DNA of 64,000 nucleotides from JBOEGW01 sp050633625. GTDB taxonomy: Bacteria; Pseudomonadota; Alphaproteobacteria; Rhodobacterales; Rhodobacteraceae. Both the position numbers and the translations under genes were made by a program. Of the stretch, positions 1-8,004 are shown piece by piece. The notes below the pieces were generated by a model. The model was not told the origin of the DNA. It saw only the letters and a list, made by a program, of their open reading frames with translations, and ran no database searches. Positions within the stretch are counted from its first letter, which is position 1, and each line of letters opens with the position of its first letter. The DNA is taken from positions 62,001-126,000 of the forward strand of contig JBOEGW010000001.1 in assembly GCA_050633625.1 (NCBI GenBank). The letters run 5' to 3'.

Positions 1-87
1 AACCAAAACTCGCCCCTTTTTTCCTCGGCGCCGGGCTGCAGTATTGCGCGCAGAGGTTGAATATCCTTTAAAGTCTCAATTTTTCGC

Positions 88-122
88 AAAAAAGACCACC
101 CCCGGCGCAATACCGAGGGTGG
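88..122 (-). terminator. Rho-independent terminator of prpE
   Basis: Read on the minus strand, the arms CCACCC and GGGTGG enclose an inner CGG/CCG pair, and a TCTTTTTT tract follows. It lies about 35 nt past the prpE stop codon. The stem, the U-tract and the position agree. Confidence 0.75.
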
Positions 123-155
123 AACTGGTTTGTTTCCGCCTAAGAAACTCTCGGC

Positions 156-2048
156 TCAGCTGTCGCCATAGCCCAAACTTACGAGCGCCTCGCGGATTTC
201 GTCGAGGATTTGCGGATCATCAATCGTGGCAGGCATCTTGAACGCTTTGCCATCCGCGATGGACACCATAGTCGCGCGCAAAATCTTGCCCGAACGCGTC
301 TTGGGCAATCGATCCACCACAACCGCCGCCTTGAACGCCGCCACCGGGCCGATCTTTTCGCGCACGAGTTTCACACATTCCGCAACAACCTCCTGACTGT
401 CGCGTGCCGCGCCCGCATTCAGGCACAAAAACCCAAGCGGCAACTGACCCTTAAGTTGATCCGTCACCCCAATCACCGCACATTCCGCAACGTCAGGATG
501 GCTCGCCAGAACCTCCTCCATGCCGCCCGTCGACAACCGGTGCCCGGCGACGTTGATCACATCATCCGTGCGCGCCATGATATACAAATAGCCGTCTTCA
601 TCTTTATACCCGGCGTCCCCGGTCTCATAATATCCAGGGAAGGCGTTGAGATAAGATTTGTGGAAACGCTCCTCTGCGTTCCAAAGGTTTGGCAAGGTGC
701 CAGGTGGGAGGGGCAGCTTGATCGCGATCGCGCCCAATTCCCCGGCGGGCATCGGGTGGCCGCCTTCATCAAGAATATCAATCTGATAGCCCGGCATCGG
801 TACCGAAGGCGAGCCAAGCTTCACGTCCAACAGCTCAATCCCCACAGGGTTCGCCACCGCAGGGTAGCCCAGCTCCGTTTGCCACCAGTGATCAATCACC
901 GGCAGGCCAAGCTGGTCCTGCATCCAGACAATCGTATCCGGGTCCGCCCGCTCACCCGCCAAAAACACTTGCTTGAGGCAGGACAGGTCATATTTCTTGA
1001 CGAACTCCCCCTTGGGATCTTCGCGTTTCACGGCGCGAAAGGCTGTTGGCGCTGTGAAGAACGTCTTGACATTATGCTCCGAAATCACCCGCCAAAAGGT
1101 GCCAGCATCCGGCGTGCCAACTGGCTTACCCTCAAACACAATCGTCGTGTTGCCGTGGATCAGCGGCCCATAGCAAATGTAGGAATGGCCCACCACCCAG
1201 CCCACATCAGACGCGGCCCAAAACACATCTCCCGGATCGACGTTAAAGACATTTTTCATAGTCCAGTTCAGAGCCACCAAATGCCCGCCGGTATGACGAA
1301 TTACACCCTTGGGTTGGCCGGTGGTGCCTGAGGTATACAAAATATAGCAAGGATGGTTGCCCTCAACCGGGGTGCAGGGCACAGGCGCCGCCTTGACCAC
1401 CTCCGCCCAGTCAAAATCATACCCGTCCTTCAGGGGCGCAACATGTTCGTCGCGTTGCAAAATCACAGTAAAATCGGGCTTGTGACTGGCAAGCTCAATC
1501 GCCCCATCCAGCAGCGGTTTGTATTCAACAACCCGGTTTGGCTCCAGCCCGCATGACCCGGCAATAATCGCCTTGGGGGTCGCATCGTCAATGCGCACCG
1601 CCAGCTCATTTGACGCGAACCCGCCAAAGACGACAGAATGCACAGCCCCAAGCCGCGTCACCGCCAGCATTGCCACAAGCGCCTCGGCCACCATGGGCAT
1701 ATACAAGATGACCCTGTCGCCCTTACCAACGCCCTTCGCGGCCAATCCGCCCGCCAGCCGCGCAACCTTGTCTTGCAGCTGGGCATAGGTGATTTTGTCC
1801 TGTTTTCCAGTGATGGGACTGTCGTAAATGATCGCAACCTGATCCGCGCGTCCGTTTTCAACATGTCGATCCACCGCATTATAGCAGGTGTTGACCAGAC
1901 CATCCGCAAACCACTCGTACAGAGGTGCATTTTGATCCGACAGCGCTTTGCTGGGCGGGGTGTCCCAGGTGATCGCTTTTGCGGCCTCCATCCAGAACCC
2001 TTCCGGGTCCGCTTGCCATCCCTCGTATACGTCCTGATAGGTCGCCAT
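156..2048 (-). CDS. prpE: Propionyl-CoA synthetase (AMP-forming)
   Basis: This enzyme activates propionate to propionyl-CoA through an acyl-adenylate in the cytoplasm. The 630-residue product has the full acetyl/propionyl-CoA synthetase layout. The P-loop-like adenylation motif YTSGTTGQPKGV lies near residues 238-249, the WWQTELGYP core follows, and the acetylatable lysine sits in PKTRSGK near residue 588. The start is the ATG at 2048 because GGAGGAGG lies just upstream; the longer reading to 2078 adds ten residues without a ribosome site. The length and the FGGFASNELAVRIDD signature favour PrpE over Acs, but substrate preference is inferred. The upstream region carries several TTGCAAA boxes of the type bound by short-chain acyl-CoA regulators (ScfR/PccR family), which fits propionate control. 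It is transcribed away from maeB's 3' end and ends in its own terminator. Confidence 0.93.
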   Translation of the reverse strand: MATYQDVYEGWQADPEGFWMEAAKAITWDTPPSKALSDQNAPLYEWFADGLVNTCYNAVDRHVENGRADQVAIIYDSPITGKQDKITYAQLQDKVARLAGGLAAKGVGKGDRVILYMPMVAEALVAMLAVTRLGAVHSVVFGGFASNELAVRIDDATPKAIIAGSCGLEPNRVVEYKPLLDGAIELASHKPDFTVILQRDEHVAPLKDGYDFDWAEVVKAAPVPCTPVEGNHPCYILYTSGTTGQPKGVIRHTGGHLVALNWTMKNVFNVDPGDVFWAASDVGWVVGHSYICYGPLIHGNTTIVFEGKPVGTPDAGTFWRVISEHNVKTFFTAPTAFRAVKREDPKGEFVKKYDLSCLKQVFLAGERADPDTIVWMQDQLGLPVIDHWWQTELGYPAVANPVGIELLDVKLGSPSVPMPGYQIDILDEGGHPMPAGELGAIAIKLPLPPGTLPNLWNAEERFHKSYLNAFPGYYETGDAGYKDEDGYLYIMARTDDVINVAGHRLSTGGMEEVLASHPDVAECAVIGVTDQLKGQLPLGFLCLNAGAARDSQEVVAECVKLVREKIGPVAAFKAAVVVDRLPKTRSGKILRATMVSIADGKAFKMPATIDDPQILDEIREALVSLGYGDS

Positions 2049-2169
2049 GTCGGTCCTCCTCCTCCAATTGTTACCCAAGGGTTAGGCAGGCGGGGGGCTG
2101 TGAGCAAGTGTGTTGGCTGGAGGGATGCGATAAACTGGCGGGAAAATTTGCAGCTGCGACGAAATGGCG

Positions 2170-2256
2170 CTTGCAAAGTTTTGCAAACCCACGGGAATTA
2201 TGCGCAGGAGTTTCCAAGCGCGGCGGCTTTGCAAAGTTGAGCGATCACATTGCAAA
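2170..2256. promoter_or_regulatory. Cluster of TTGCAAA boxes upstream of prpE
   Basis: The 231-bp gap between maeB's stop and prpE's start holds four copies of TTGCAAA: a close pair in TTGCAAAGTTTTGCAAA (2171-2187), a TTTGCAAAG at 2228-2236, and a TTGCAAA at 2250-2256. TTTGCAAA repeats are the known target type of ScfR-family acyl-CoA-responsive regulators such as PccR of Rhodobacter and RamB of Corynebacterium. Propionyl-CoA synthetase is a natural target. No such regulator gene is in the window, so the assignment is inference. Confidence 0.5.
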
Positions 2257-2279
2257 CACCACCGCGAGAGGATTCGCGC

Positions 2280-4565
2280 CTATCCGTAAGTGGCAACAGG
2301 GGTGCCCGCGATGGCGGACATATTGAGCAGCCCGCGCGCGGTGATGGACGGGGTGACGATATGCGCGCGATTGCCCATGCCCATGAGGATCGGCCCAACC
2401 TCAAGCCCACCTGCCTTCATCTTGAGCGTGTTGCGCACCCCGGAGGCCGCATCGGTATTGGCAAACACGAGCACATTCGCGGCCCCTTCCATACGTGCAG
2501 AAGGCAGCATCCGTTTGCGGATCGACGCGTCCAGCGCGCTGTCCACATGCATTTCGCCCTCATACTGGAAGTCACGCGGTTGCGCATCGAGGATGTCGAG
2601 CGCGCCGCGCATCCGTTGCCCGGTGTCGCAAGCGTTGTTACCAAACTGTGAATAGCTGCAAAGTGCCACCTTCGGCTCAAGCCCGAACCGCTTCACATGG
2701 CGCGCCGCTCCACAAACTGTCTCCGCGATCTGCGCGCTTGTCGGCTCGGGGTGCACATGTGTATCAGCGATGAACAGGGGCGCGTCTTGCAAGAGCATCA
2801 GCGACAGCGCGCCGACCGGGTGCAACTTGTCCGGCCCTCCACCCAAAATTTCGGTCACATATTTCAGGTGCCAAAGAAACTGCCCAAAGGTGCCACAGAT
2901 CAGACTATCGGCTTCATTGCGCTCGACCATAATGCTGCCAATTGCTGTGGTATTGGTGCGCATGATGGCGCGCGCAATGTCAGGTGTCACGCCGCGACGT
3001 GCCATAAGGCTATGATATTCCTCCCAATAATCTCGATACCTTGGGTCGTTCTCGGGGTTTACCACCTCAAAGTCGCGGCCTGGCTTCATGGGTAATCCAG
3101 CGCGCGAAAGCCGGCGCTCGATCACATCAGGACGACCAATCAATATGGGCATATCCGTGGTTTCTTCCAGCATTGCATTGGCCGCGCGCAGCACGCGTTC
3201 GTCCTCACCCTCCGCAAACACGATCTTGCGTTCGGCCGTTGCCGCCGCCTCGAAAACAGGCCGCATCACCATGGATGAGCGAATGACGGAACCATCAAGT
3301 TTCGCCTTATACGCCGCCACATCCGCGAGCGGGCGAGCGGCAACGCCGGTCTCCATCGCGGCCTTAGCGACCGCAGTGGCCACAACCCCCATGAGCCGGG
3401 GATCAAAGGGTTTTGGGATCAAATACTCCGCCCCAAAGGTCAGCTTTTCGCCGCGATAGGCCGCCGCAGCTTCGGCGGAAGTCGTGGCGCGCGCCAAGGC
3501 GGCAATGCCTTCGATACAAGCAAGTTGCATCGCGTCATTGATCTCGGTTGCGCCCACATCGAGCGCACCGCGGAAAATGAATGGAAAACACAGTACGTTA
3601 TTGACTTGATTTGGAAAATCGGAACGTCCTGTAGCGATAATGGCGTCAGGTGCCACCGCGCGCACCTCATCAGGCATGATCTCGGGGGTCGGGTTCGCCA
3701 ATGCAAACACAATCGGCGCGGAGGCCATTTTCGCAACATGTTCCGGGGTCAAAACGCCGGGTCCAGACAGCCCAAGGAACAAATCCGCGCCCGCAATAAC
3801 ATCGTCAAGACTGCGCAGATCGCTTGCCTGCGCATAGGCCGCCTTTTGCGGGTTCATATCCCCCGCGCGCCCCTCATACACAAGCCCGTCGATGTCACAT
3901 AGCCACACGTTTTCTCGTTTGACCCCCAGTTTGAGCAACATATTCAGGCAAGCAATGCCCGCCGCGCCGCCGCCGGTGGAGACCACTTTGATATCGCCAA
4001 ATGTCTTGCCCGTGACCGCCAAAGCATTGGTCGCCGCCGCGCCCACAACAATCGCTGTGCCGTGTTGATCGTCATGAAACACGGGGATGTTCATCCGCTC
4101 CCGGCATATTTGTTCAACGATAAAGCAATCAGGGGCCTTGATGTCTTCAAGGTTAATCGCGCCGAATGTGGGTTCCATCGCGCAGATGATATTCGCGAGC
4201 TTTTCCGGGTCCGCTTCGTCAAGCTCGACATCAAAACAGTCAATCCCCGCGAATTTTTTGAATAAGACTGCTTTGCCTTCCATCACAGGTTTGGAGGCCA
4301 AAGCGCCAATATTGCCAAGCCCCAAAACTGCCGTGCCGTTTGTCACGACCCCGACCAAATTTCCGCGCACCGTGTAGCGCGCCGCATCGGCTGGATTCGC
4401 CTTAATTTCAAGGCAGGCTTCCGCCACGCCGGGCGAGTAGGCGCGCGCCAAATCACGCCCGTTCGCCATCGGTTTTGTCGCACGAATTTCCAGCTTACCG
4501 GGTTTAGGGAACTCGTGGTAATCCAACGCGGGATGGCGGGCTGGGGGCGTTGTGTCATCGGTCAT
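2280..4565 (-). CDS. maeB: NADP-type malic enzyme with C-terminal phosphotransacetylase-like domain
   Basis: The enzyme oxidatively decarboxylates malate to pyruvate, giving NAD(P)H and linking the TCA cycle to pyruvate and acetyl-CoA. The 761-residue product begins with a malic N-terminal domain (around LEIRATKPM, RAYSPGVAEAC and the TNGTAVLGLGNIG stretch). A NAD(P)-binding domain with STGGGAAGIACL follows. From about residue 430 to the end it resembles phosphate acetyltransferase (GEDERVLRAANAM, IADTHVHPEPT). In this MaeB family the PTA domain is thought to be regulatory, binding acetyl-CoA, and not catalytic. The start is ATG 4565, with GGAG a short distance upstream; the longer reading to 4754 runs back across cdd's promoter. 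A TTTGCAAA box lies upstream. Confidence 0.93.
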   Translation of the reverse strand: MTDDTTPPARHPALDYHEFPKPGKLEIRATKPMANGRDLARAYSPGVAEACLEIKANPADAARYTVRGNLVGVVTNGTAVLGLGNIGALASKPVMEGKAVLFKKFAGIDCFDVELDEADPEKLANIICAMEPTFGAINLEDIKAPDCFIVEQICRERMNIPVFHDDQHGTAIVVGAAATNALAVTGKTFGDIKVVSTGGGAAGIACLNMLLKLGVKRENVWLCDIDGLVYEGRAGDMNPQKAAYAQASDLRSLDDVIAGADLFLGLSGPGVLTPEHVAKMASAPIVFALANPTPEIMPDEVRAVAPDAIIATGRSDFPNQVNNVLCFPFIFRGALDVGATEINDAMQLACIEGIAALARATTSAEAAAAYRGEKLTFGAEYLIPKPFDPRLMGVVATAVAKAAMETGVAARPLADVAAYKAKLDGSVIRSSMVMRPVFEAAATAERKIVFAEGEDERVLRAANAMLEETTDMPILIGRPDVIERRLSRAGLPMKPGRDFEVVNPENDPRYRDYWEEYHSLMARRGVTPDIARAIMRTNTTAIGSIMVERNEADSLICGTFGQFLWHLKYVTEILGGGPDKLHPVGALSLMLLQDAPLFIADTHVHPEPTSAQIAETVCGAARHVKRFGLEPKVALCSYSQFGNNACDTGQRMRGALDILDAQPRDFQYEGEMHVDSALDASIRKRMLPSARMEGAANVLVFANTDAASGVRNTLKMKAGGLEVGPILMGMGNRAHIVTPSITARGLLNMSAIAGTPVATYG

Positions 4566-4643
4566 GTCGGACTCCGAAGGGTGATTGTTTAGCGTTAAAC
4601 TACTTTTTCGACTGCTGGTTCTTCGCATGTTTCCGGCGCAGGG

Positions 4644-4659
4644 TGCAAGCTTTGCAAAC
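4644..4659. promoter_or_regulatory. TTGCAAA-type box between maeB and cdd
   Basis: The stretch TGCAAGCTTTGCAAAC in the divergent maeB/cdd gap, read on the minus strand, gives GTTTGCAAAGCTTGCA. This closely matches the TTGCAAAGTTTTGCAAA pair upstream of prpE. A shared ScfR-like regulator for prpE and maeB is an inference from this similarity. Confidence 0.4.
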
Positions 4660-4725
4660 TGTGCTTTACGCTTGCGCTGGCGCGCGGGCTGGGCAAACTT
4701 GAACCAACTGGTCAAAGGAGAGCCC

Positions 4726-5115
4726 ATGTCATTACTAGCAGAGGCCAGGGCCATTCGCGAAATGGCTTATGCGCCTTACTCCAATTTTAAGGTCGGCGCG
4801 GCGATCCGTACGCCGTCTGGCAAAGTGTTTACAGGCGTCAACGTGGAAAACGCCGCCTACCCGGAAGGCACCTGTGCCGAGGCGGGGGCGATTGCGGCGA
4901 TGATCGCGGGAGGCGAAAGCGAAATCGCGCAAATCGCCGTCATTGGCGATGCGCCGGAGCCGCTCACGCCCTGCGGTGGCTGCCGTCAGAAAATCGCGGA
5001 GTTCGCGCCCAAGGGCACGCCGGTCACAATGGCGAACCTAGCAGGAGAAACGCGCGTCTTACCGATCGAAGCCTTGCTGCCGCATGGGTTCGCCAAAGCC
5101 CAAATGGAGCGCTGA
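4726..5115 (+). CDS. cdd: Cytidine deaminase
   Basis: It deaminates cytidine and deoxycytidine to uridine and deoxyuridine for pyrimidine salvage. The 129-residue product is the size of the short, homotetrameric cytidine deaminases. It carries the zinc site in two parts: NVENAAYPEGTCAEAGAI, with the catalytic Glu and first Cys, and PCGGCRQ, with the other two Cys ligands. The start is ATG 4726, preceded by AAGGAG; the longer reading from 4585 lacks any family similarity in its first 47 residues. It is the first gene of the overlapping salvage operon cdd-deoB-add-upp, and deoB starts one base after its stop codon. Confidence 0.95.
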   Translation: MSLLAEARAIREMAYAPYSNFKVGAAIRTPSGKVFTGVNVENAAYPEGTCAEAGAIAAMIAGGESEIAQIAVIGDAPEPLTPCGGCRQKIAEFAPKGTPVTMANLAGETRVLPIEALLPHGFAKAQMER

Positions 5116-6291
5116 ATGACGCGTGCGTTCTTGATCGTGATGGACAGCGTGGGCATCGGCGGTGCGCCGGATGCTGCGCAGTTTTTCAACGATGGCCTGC
5201 CCGACACGGGGGCCAATACGGTGGCGCATATTGCGGCCGCGCGCGGGCTAAAACTACCATGTTTAGAAGCGCTTGGACTTGGTGCGGCCTTGGAGTTGGC
5301 GAGCGGAGAAACGGGTGGTTTGGGTCTTAACCCTACGGGTGCGTATGGTGCGGCGACCGAGATCAGCAAAGGCAAGGACACCCCATCGGGCCACTGGGAA
5401 ATCGCCGGGCTGCCAGTGCCGTTTGACTGGACCTATTTCCCCAATACGACGCCGAGTTTTCCGCCCGACGTGAGCGCGGCGCTGATTAAGGCGGCAGGCA
5501 CGCTCGGGATTTTGGGCAATAAACACAGCTCTGGCACTGTGATTTTGGAGGAGCTTGGCGGCGAGCATATGCGCAGCGGTTGGCCGATTTGCTACACCTC
5601 CGCTGACAGTGTGCTGCAAATCGCCGCGCATGAAGAGGTGTTCGGGCGTGATCGCCTCTATGAGATGTGTGAAGCTGTCGCGCCGATGCTGCATGACATG
5701 CGGGTGGGCCGGGTGATTGCGCGCCCATTTGTGGGCGATGAAACGGCCGGATTTGAGCGCACAGTTTATCGCCGCGACTTTGCGATGACGCCCCCTGAGC
5801 CGACCTTGCTGGATTGGGCCTTTAACGCCGGGCGTGCGGTTCATGCTATTGGAAAGATTGGCGATATTTTCGCGCATCGCGGGGTGACTGACGTTGTGAA
5901 GGGCACCGATGCGCAGCTTATGGACGCGCTCATCACACGCGCGGATACCGCTGAGGAGGGCAGTTTGACCTTCGCCAATTTTGTCGAGTTCGACAGTAAA
6001 TATGGCCATCGGCGCGATGTTGAAGGCTATGCGAGGCATCTTGAGTGGTTTGACAGCGCGCTGCCCCCGTTTTTGGAGCGATTGCGCCCCGGCGATCTGG
6101 CGATTTTCACGGCCGATCACGGCAATGATCCTACTTGGGTGGGCACCGATCACACCCGCGAACGCGTGCCTGTGTTGGTGCATGGATTAGGCGCGCGCGC
6201 CCTTGGTTTGATTGGCTTTTCTGACATTGGTGCGAGCGTTGCTGATCACCTCAATCTATCTGAGCGCGGCGCGGGGGTGTCCTTTTTATGA
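5116..6291 (+). CDS. deoB: Phosphopentomutase
   Basis: It interconverts ribose-1-phosphate and ribose-5-phosphate (and the deoxy forms), channelling sugar from nucleoside phosphorolysis into central metabolism. The 391 residues match the family length. Alkaline-phosphatase-superfamily metal sites are visible: MDSVGIGGAPDA at the N-terminus, KDTPSGHWEI with the phospho-accepting Thr near residue 91, and TADHGNDPTWVGTDHTRE near the C-terminus. It directly follows the cdd stop, and its own TGA overlaps the add ATG, indicating translational coupling. No deoA, deoC or purine nucleoside phosphorylase gene is in the window, so the phosphorolytic partner lies elsewhere. Confidence 0.95.
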   Translation: MTRAFLIVMDSVGIGGAPDAAQFFNDGLPDTGANTVAHIAAARGLKLPCLEALGLGAALELASGETGGLGLNPTGAYGAATEISKGKDTPSGHWEIAGLPVPFDWTYFPNTTPSFPPDVSAALIKAAGTLGILGNKHSSGTVILEELGGEHMRSGWPICYTSADSVLQIAAHEEVFGRDRLYEMCEAVAPMLHDMRVGRVIARPFVGDETAGFERTVYRRDFAMTPPEPTLLDWAFNAGRAVHAIGKIGDIFAHRGVTDVVKGTDAQLMDALITRADTAEEGSLTFANFVEFDSKYGHRRDVEGYARHLEWFDSALPPFLERLRPGDLAIFTADHGNDPTWVGTDHTRERVPVLVHGLGARALGLIGFSDIGASVADHLNLSERGAGVSFL

Positions 6292-7271
6292 GCTTGAAAT
6301 CACTCCCGAAAATTGAGCTTCATCATCACTTGGAAGGGGCCGCACCTGCGCGTTTTATTCGCGATCTTGCGCAGCAAAAGAACATGGATGTGAGTGGTAT
6401 CTTTGACGAGCGAGGTCACTACAAATACGGGAGTTTCCTAGAATTTCTTGAGGTATACGAGGCCGCCACCAAGCCGATTTCTCGACCAGAAGATTATGCC
6501 AAGCTCGTTGAGGTCGTGTTGGAAGGCGCGGCTGAGGAAGGTGTGATTTACCTCGAAACATTCGTGTCGCCTGATTTTTGTGGCGGACGCGACGTTGGCG
6601 CTTGGCGCGAGTATGTGTCGGCCATGCAAGAGGCGGCGGCGCGCTTTGAGGACATCACCCTTTGCGCAACGGTGACCTGCATTCGAAATTTTGGCGCCGA
6701 GGCTGCGCGGGAGGTCGCGCTTTGCGCCCAAGACAGCGCCGGAGCGTTCATCCGTGGCTTTGGTTTGGCGGCGGACGAAAACGCCTTCCACCCGAAGGAC
6801 TTTTCTTATGCCTTTGATATGGCAGCAGAAGCCGGGCTACGACGCACAGCACATGCGGGAGAATGGGGCGGGCCACAGTCGGTGCGCGATGTCATTGATC
6901 ACCTCAAGGTGGAACGTATTGGCCACGGCGTGCGCGCCATTGAAGACCCGAAACTTGTTGAATTTCTCGCCGCCTCAGGGATCGTCTTGGAGGTGTGCCC
7001 CGGCTCCAACCTGGCGCTTGGGGTCTATCCCGATTGGGCGGCGCATCCGATTGAGAAGCTGCGCAATGCCGGTGTGCGCGTCACGGTTTCGACGGATGAT
7101 CCGCCGTTTTTTCACACGACAATGACCCGCGAATATGAGGCATTGGAACGCAGTTTTGGCTGGGATCTGGACACGTTCAAAGCCATCAATGACACAGCGC
7201 TGGCAGCGGCTTTTTGCGACGAGGAAACCCGCGCCCACCTTAAGAAAAAACTGGAGGCCTTCTATGCTTGA
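6288..7271 (+). CDS. add: Adenosine deaminase
   Basis: It hydrolyses adenosine and deoxyadenosine to inosine and deoxyinosine. The 327-residue TIM-barrel metallo-enzyme shows the family zinc and catalytic motifs in order: ELHHHLEGA at the N-terminus, HAGEWGG (zinc His and catalytic Glu region), RIGHGVRA and VSTDDPPFF. The gene overlaps deoB by four bases (ATGA) and upp by eight. Adenine deaminases of the same superfamily share these motifs, but the neighbouring nucleoside salvage genes support adenosine as substrate. Confidence 0.92.
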   Translation: MSLKSLPKIELHHHLEGAAPARFIRDLAQQKNMDVSGIFDERGHYKYGSFLEFLEVYEAATKPISRPEDYAKLVEVVLEGAAEEGVIYLETFVSPDFCGGRDVGAWREYVSAMQEAAARFEDITLCATVTCIRNFGAEAAREVALCAQDSAGAFIRGFGLAADENAFHPKDFSYAFDMAAEAGLRRTAHAGEWGGPQSVRDVIDHLKVERIGHGVRAIEDPKLVEFLAASGIVLEVCPGSNLALGVYPDWAAHPIEKLRNAGVRVTVSTDDPPFFHTTMTREYEALERSFGWDLDTFKAINDTALAAAFCDEETRAHLKKKLEAFYA

Positions 7272-7896
7272 TCACCTCACCGTTGTCGATCATCCGCTCG
7301 TAACACATAAGCTGAGCCTGATGCGCGATGAAGCCACGCCGAGCAATCAGTTTCGTCAGCTTTTGCGGGAGATCAGCCATTTGTTGGCCTATGAAATCAC
7401 CCGCGAATTACCCATGGAATTGCGCCGGATCACCACGCCCCTGAAGGAAATCGACGCGCCTGTTCTGGGGGGCAAAAAGCTCGCGCTCGTGTCGATCTTG
7501 CGCGCCGGAAACGGGCTGTTGGATGGGGTGCTTGAGCTGATCCCTTCGGCGCGTGTGGGGTTTGTTGGGCTGTACCGCGACGAAGAAACGCTAGAGCCTG
7601 TGGAATATTACTTCAAAGTGCCGGAGGCGATTGATCAGCGGCTTGTGATTGCCGTCGATCCGATGTTGGCAACTGGGAACTCATCCGTGGCAGCCATTCA
7701 AAAACTCAAGGATGCCGGGGCGACGAACATTCGGTTTTTGTGTTTGCTGGCCGCACCCGAGGGCGTGGCGCGCATGAAAGAGGCGCACCCGGAGGTGCCA
7801 ATCGTGACAGCGGCCTTAGATGAGCGGCTCAATGAACAGGGGTATATTCTGCCCGGACTAGGGGATGCGGGTGATCGCATGTTTGGCACCAAATAG
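7264..7896 (+). CDS. upp: Uracil phosphoribosyltransferase
   Basis: It makes UMP from uracil and PRPP. The 210-residue product has the usual length and begins MLDHLTVVDHPLVTHKLS, typical of Upp. The PRPP-binding loop is in VDPMLATGNSSVAAI, and a GYILPGLGDAGDRMFGTK tail forms the uracil-binding end. The start at 7264 lies inside the last codons of add; an in-frame extension to 7135 has no family similarity. It closes the salvage operon, and no clear terminator follows before the next gene. Confidence 0.96.
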   Translation: MLDHLTVVDHPLVTHKLSLMRDEATPSNQFRQLLREISHLLAYEITRELPMELRRITTPLKEIDAPVLGGKKLALVSILRAGNGLLDGVLELIPSARVGFVGLYRDEETLEPVEYYFKVPEAIDQRLVIAVDPMLATGNSSVAAIQKLKDAGATNIRFLCLLAAPEGVARMKEAHPEVPIVTAALDERLNEQGYILPGLGDAGDRMFGTK

Positions 7897-8004
7897 CCGA
7901 AAAACATTGATAAATTGCCTGTGGATAACTCCGCAGCCCCCCTTTACTCGCCTTCAAGCATCGTTCAATGTAACGCACAACTTTTTGTGTGGGGGCACAG
8001 AACG

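Noticed and set aside
210..1331. Long plus-strand reading frame of 373 codons
   Set aside because: It lies wholly antisense to prpE, is very rich in Arg and His as expected for the opposite frame of a GC-rich gene, and has no recognisable domain.
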